Positions 5,908-8,637 of a stretch of DNA of 8,637 nucleotides are shown one piece after another. The DNA comes from an uncultured Collinsella sp. Lineage in GTDB: Bacteria; Actinomycetota; Coriobacteriia; Coriobacteriales; Coriobacteriaceae. The translations under genes were made by a program, and so were the position numbers. The DNA lies in NCBI GenBank assembly GCA_900545905.1, contig URBA01000047.1:1-8637 (forward strand), given 5' to 3'. The notes below the pieces were generated by a model. The model saw nothing but the letters and a program-made list of their open reading frames with translations, was not told the origin of the DNA and did not search any database. How positions within the stretch are numbered: the stretch's first letter is position 1; each line of letters opens with the position of its first letter.

Positions 5908-6747
5908 ATGTATAAGATCCTGGAGAAGACGCAGTTCTCGGAGAAGGTGTTCAAGTTCCGCATCGAGGCGCCCGCAATCGCCAAGCATGCGCACGCTGGA
6001 CAGTTCCTCATGGTTCGCGCCAACGAGACGGGCGAGCGTGTCCCGTTTACCTTAGCTGGCTGGAACGGTGACGAGGGCTGGGTCGAGTTCATCTTCATGG
6101 TGATCGGCAAGACCACCGAGATGCTTTCCACCTACGAGGCCGGCGAGTCGCTGCGCGACGTCGTGGGCCCGCTGGGCGTTCCCACCGAGATGGCCGAGGG
6201 CCCCTGCGCCGTCATTGGCGGCGGCGTCGGCCTGGCAATTGCCTTCCCGGTCGCCAAGCACCTGGTCGAGACCGGCCACGAGGTGCACGCCATCATGGGC
6301 GCCCGCACCAAGGACCTCCTGCTCATGGAGGACCAGTTCCGCGAGCTCCTCGACGAGGACCACATCCACATCACTACCGATGACGGTTCCTACGGCGAGC
6401 AGGGCGTTGTCACCGCTCCGCTGGAGCGTCTGCTGCAGGACAAGGCCGTGAGCCAGGTCTTCTGCGTCGGCCCCGTTCCGATGATGAAGTTCTCGACCCT
6501 CACCGCCCAGAAGTACGATACCCCCATCACCGCGTCGCTCAACCCCATCATGGTTGACGGCACCGGCATGTGCGGCTGCTGCCGCGTCGAGGTGGGCGGC
6601 GTGACCAAGTTCGCTTGCGTCGACGGCCCCGACTTCGATGCCACCCTGGTCGACTGGGATGACCTTCGTGCCCGCCAGGCCGCTTACCGTTCCGAAGAGG
6701 GCGAGTCCCTCAAGGCCTATGAGGAAAAGAGCTGCGCATGCCACTAG
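5908..6747 (+). CDS. nfnA: NfnA-type FAD/[2Fe-2S] subunit (sulfide/dihydroorotate dehydrogenase-like)
   Basis: Small subunit of NADH-dependent reduced ferredoxin:NADP+ oxidoreductase, a cytoplasmic electron-bifurcating flavoenzyme; the same family is also annotated as sulfide dehydrogenase SudB. 279 aa, the usual length. Order: FAD-binding barrel (about 1-95) with the flavin motif RVPFTLAGW (44-52); NAD(H)-binding domain starting at the glycine-rich AVIGGGVGLA (101-110) and including CVGPVPMM (186-193); C-terminal [2Fe-2S] region with Asp217, C222, C225 and C237. Asp plus three Cys matches the unusual cluster ligation reported for Nfn proteins. The ending SCACH adds two cysteines whose role is unclear. 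GAGAGGGG lies four bases upstream of ATG 5908. The stop overlaps nfnB by 10 bases. Family assignment is strong because the partner gene follows directly. The physiological direction and whether NADP is the real partner are inferred. Confidence 0.9.
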   Translation: MYKILEKTQFSEKVFKFRIEAPAIAKHAHAGQFLMVRANETGERVPFTLAGWNGDEGWVEFIFMVIGKTTEMLSTYEAGESLRDVVGPLGVPTEMAEGPCAVIGGGVGLAIAFPVAKHLVETGHEVHAIMGARTKDLLLMEDQFRELLDEDHIHITTDDGSYGEQGVVTAPLERLLQDKAVSQVFCVGPVPMMKFSTLTAQKYDTPITASLNPIMVDGTGMCGCCRVEVGGVTKFACVDGPDFDATLVDWDDLRARQAAYRSEEGESLKAYEEKSCACH

Positions 6748-8147
6748 TTAACGGTCGTTTCGTTGCCGATATGAAGTCGCCCCGCACCCCCGATAACGAG
6801 GAGCCGGCTGCCGAGCGCGCCTGCGACTTCCGCCCCGTCGACAAGGGCTTCACCGAGGAGATGGCGCTGGCCGAGGCCGAGCGCTGCCTCAACTGCAAGA
6901 AGCCGTTCTGTGTTGAGGGCTGCCCCGTCAACATCAACATTCCCCGCTTTATCGAGCAGATCCGCGCGAAGGACTTCGGCGGCGCTCTCGATACCATCCG
7001 CGAGGACTCCATGCTTCCCGCCATCTGCGGCCGCGTCTGCCCGCAGGAGAACCAGTGCGAGGGCAAGTGCATCCGTGGTAAGAAGTCCGAGCCCGTGGCC
7101 ATCGGCCAGCTCGAGCGCTTCCTGGGTGATCGCCCCGAGCTCGCTTCCACGCCCAAGATGGCTCCCAAGAACGGCAAGAAGGTCGCCGTCGTCGGCTCCG
7201 GCCCGTCCGGCATCACCTGCGCCGGCGAGCTCGCCCGCAACGGCTTTGACGTTACCGTCTTTGAGGCCTTCTTTACCGGCGGCGGCGTGCTGGTCTACGG
7301 CATCCCCGAGTTCCGTCTGCCCAAGGCAGTCGTCAAGCGCGAGATTGACGGCTTAGAAGACATGGGCGTCAAGTTTGAGTACAACTCCGTCGTGGGCAAC
7401 ATGGCCACGGCCGAGGAGCTGTTCGAGCAGGGCTTCGACGCCATCTACGTGGCGACCGGCGCCGGCCTGCCCAAGTTCCTCAACGTCCCCGGCGAGAACC
7501 TGCCCAACGTCTTCTTCGCGAACGAGTACCTCACCCGCGTGAACCTGATGAAGGCCAACAAGTTCCCCGAGTACGACACCCCCACCAAGCACGGCAAGAA
7601 CGTCGTTGTCTTTGGTGGCGGCAACGTGGCTATGGACGCCGTCCGTACCGCCAAGCGCCTGGGCGCCGAGCACGCCATTATCGCCTACCGTCGTACCGAG
7701 GATGAAATGCCTTGCCGTCGTGCCGAGCTGCACCACGCCAAGGCCGAGGGCGTCGAGGTTCTGCCGCTCGTTTCCCCGCTCGAGTTTGTCGCTGGCGAGG
7801 ACGGCTCCGTGTGCGCCGTCAAGGTCCAGAAGATGGAACTCGGCGAGCCTGACGAGTCCGGCCGTCGCCGCCCGGTGCCCATCGAGGGCGCCATCGAGGA
7901 GATCCCCTGCGACGTCGCGATCTCGGCTATCGGCACCAACGCCAACCCCTTCGCAAAGAAGATCGGCGGCAAGATGGAGCTCAACAAGTGGGGCTACATC
8001 GTCGCCGACGAGGAGACCGGCCAGACCACCGATCCCCGCATCTGGGCCGGCGGCGACATCGTCACCGGTGCCGCTACGGTCATTCTGGCGATGGGCGCCG
8101 GCAAGAAGGCCGCCGCTTCCATCACCAAGAGTCTGCTGGGCGAGTAA
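6738..8147 (+). CDS. nfnB: NfnB-type NADP(H)/FAD/2x[4Fe-4S] subunit (glutamate synthase small subunit-like, annotated GltA)
   Basis: Large subunit of the Nfn complex, carrying the bifurcating FAD and the path to ferredoxin; homologous to the GltD subunit of glutamate synthase. 469 aa, typical length. N-terminal iron-sulfur region: C50, C53, C58, C62, then C97, C101, C107, C111, in the GltD/DPD-like pattern with the CPQE segment at 101-104. FAD Rossmann motif GSGPSG (153-158); NADP-binding GGGNVAMD (293-300) followed by the basic YRR (317-319) expected for the 2'-phosphate; C-terminal FAD contact AGGDIVTGAATVI (437-449). It starts inside nfnA (ATG 6738 in the nfnA 3' end), implying coupled translation. 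No glutamate synthase large subunit is nearby and an NfnA-type gene is, so Nfn is preferred over GltD. It ends with a terminator 28 bases downstream. All cluster ligands are intact. Confidence 0.92.
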   Translation: MPLVNGRFVADMKSPRTPDNEEPAAERACDFRPVDKGFTEEMALAEAERCLNCKKPFCVEGCPVNINIPRFIEQIRAKDFGGALDTIREDSMLPAICGRVCPQENQCEGKCIRGKKSEPVAIGQLERFLGDRPELASTPKMAPKNGKKVAVVGSGPSGITCAGELARNGFDVTVFEAFFTGGGVLVYGIPEFRLPKAVVKREIDGLEDMGVKFEYNSVVGNMATAEELFEQGFDAIYVATGAGLPKFLNVPGENLPNVFFANEYLTRVNLMKANKFPEYDTPTKHGKNVVVFGGGNVAMDAVRTAKRLGAEHAIIAYRRTEDEMPCRRAELHHAKAEGVEVLPLVSPLEFVAGEDGSVCAVKVQKMELGEPDESGRRRPVPIEGAIEEIPCDVAISAIGTNANPFAKKIGGKMELNKWGYIVADEETGQTTDPRIWAGGDIVTGAATVILAMGAGKKAAASITKSLLGE

Positions 8148-8175
8148 TCACCCTCAGCGCTAGCCATCAAACGGC

Positions 8176-8214
8176 AAAGTCCCCGTCGGGCACACGCCCG
8201 GCGGGGACTTTTTT
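8176..8214 (+). terminator. Intrinsic terminator of nfnAB
   Basis: The stem 8176-8191 pairs with 8196-8211 (16 bp, one G-T wobble, core AAGTCCCCG) round the loop ACAC, and is followed by a T-run ending at 8214. This is a textbook factor-independent terminator, placed 28 bases after the nfnB stop. Confidence 0.95.
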
Positions 8215-8224
8215 ATGCCGGCCG

Positions 8225-8268
8225 CCCAAACCACCACGATGGGGCAGGCACCTTTGTGGTGGTTTGGG
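8225..8268. repeat. 13-bp hairpin directly after the nfnAB terminator
   Basis: CCCAAACCACCAC (8225-8237) and GTGGTGGTTTGGG (8256-8268) are exact inverted repeats with an 18-nt loop. The right arm also forms part of the 21-bp inverted repeat with 8561-8581. There is no T-run, so it is not needed for termination. Confidence 0.8.
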
Positions 8269-8581
8269 ACTTGCCCGGTCGTTTTGTCTCAATCTGTAAC
8301 AGCTGGAGTCCGTTGAGCCCTGCAGTTGTTACAGATTGAGATATTGTGCCGGCCGGCCACGCTGCATCTCAATCTGTAACAGTTAGAGACCAAATATGCC
8401 GCCTGGTGTTACAGATCAAGACGTTGGGCTGACGGCCGAACGGTTCATCTCAATCTGTAACAGTTAGAGCCATTTTCGCTGGCTTGGTGTTACAGATCGA
8501 GACTATGCAAAAGCCGAGGATAGGCACTGCCGCCAAGGCCTTCCCCTCGGCCTAAAACAAAAACCACCACAAAGGTGCCTG
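8245..8581. repeat. 21-bp inverted repeat enclosing the three-unit array
   Basis: Positions 8245-8265 (CAGGCACCTTTGTGGTGG then TTT) are an exact reverse complement of 8561-8581. The 337-bp interval contains the palindromic array and a weaker GCCGAGG/CCTCGGC pair (8513-8519, 8545-8551), and no credible gene. This nested layout could be one composite mobile unit, or one repeat family inserted next to another. The right arm lies about 40 bases from the contig end, consistent with assembly breaking in a repeat. Confidence 0.8.
8287..8502. repeat. Array of three palindromic units with fixed 25-nt loops
   Basis: Units are 8287-8341, 8367-8421 and 8448-8502. Each begins with the identical 15-mer TCTCAATCTGTAACA, has a 25-nt loop, and ends with a reverse-complementary arm: exact in unit 1, two mismatches in unit 2, one in unit 3. 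Start-to-start distances are 80 and 81 nt, and the spacers are 25 and 26 nt. Loops 2 and 3 share GTTAGAG at the 5' side and TGG at the 3' side. Spacer sequences are unrelated. In unit 1 the stem extends to 19 pairs with one G-T. The layout is that of tandem REPIN-like elements. Function is unknown. Confidence 0.85.
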
Positions 8582-8620
8582 TGAACTGCGCCCCGAAACT
8601 TGGATTGAACAAATAGCGAC

Positions 8621-8637
8621 CTGTCTCTTATACACAT
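8621..8637 (+). other. Nextera transposon-end adapter remnant (not biological)
   Basis: CTGTCTCTTATACACAT equals the first 17 bases of the 19-base Tn5 mosaic end read-through used in Illumina Nextera libraries. It is the last thing in the window. It should be trimmed, and it marks the window as the end of a draft contig. Confidence 0.93.

Noticed and set aside
5624..6055. 143-codon plus-strand frame over the pth-nfnA gap
   Set aside because: It crosses the repeat element and overlaps the start of nfnA in another frame; no ribosome site or family resemblance.
6738..8147. True glutamate synthase small subunit (GltD)
   Set aside because: Sequence alone cannot fully exclude it, but there is no large subunit nearby and the 10-nt overlap with an NfnA-type partner favours Nfn.
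8287..8502. CRISPR array
   Set aside because: Only three units, each an internal palindrome with a conserved-length loop; the direct repeat is about 16-17 nt, shorter than normal CRISPR repeats, and no cas gene is present.
8148..8637. Small protein or tRNA gene in the terminal region
   Set aside because: No cloverleaf was found and short frames run only through repeats without ribosome sites.

Overview
The window looks like a chromosomal piece from a Coriobacteriia-type gut actinomycete, most likely Collinsella. This is inferred from the very GC-rich third codon positions, the gene order glmU-prs-pth, an NfnAB-type flavoprotein pair, and many small palindromic repeats between genes. The assignment rests on recall of family and genus style, not on a search. 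The last 17 bases match the Illumina Nextera transposon-end sequence, so the window ends at the end of a draft contig.

Layout. Positions 1-1918, minus strand: the transmembrane (EcfT) and ATPase (EcfA) genes of an energy-coupling-factor vitamin or metal transporter, overlapping by one base. The ATPase runs off the left edge and its reading frame passes through a repeat-like segment at about 29-197. Positions 2087-3495, plus: glmU (UDP-GlcNAc synthesis), with a one-base frameshift near 2276. Positions 3688-4674: prs (PRPP synthetase). Positions 4917-5546: pth (peptidyl-tRNA hydrolase). Positions 5908-8147: nfnA-nfnB, overlapping by 10 bases, encoding a flavin-based electron-bifurcating ferredoxin/NAD(H)/NADP(H) oxidoreductase. 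Positions 8148-8637: no gene; a terminator, a hairpin, an array of three palindromic units inside a 21-bp inverted repeat, and the adapter.

How the genes fit together. glmU, prs and pth are housekeeping genes for cell-wall precursor, nucleotide precursor and translation quality control. They are separated by a terminator, a large palindrome and probable individual promoters, so they need not be one operon. nfnAB is a separate two-gene operon with a good -10 box and a structured leader, and would supply NADPH in an anaerobe from NADH plus reduced ferredoxin. The ECF genes are divergent from glmU. No substrate-binding S component is visible.

Most unusual content: at least five structurally different palindromic repeat elements in 8.6 kb, at the 3' end of the ATPase coding region (29-197), after prs (4698-4802), after pth (5559-5736), and two nested kinds after nfnB (8225-8581). 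The three-unit array after nfnB is the best candidate for something undescribed: each unit has 15-nt arms, a loop of exactly 25 nt, and a repeat period of 80-81 nt.
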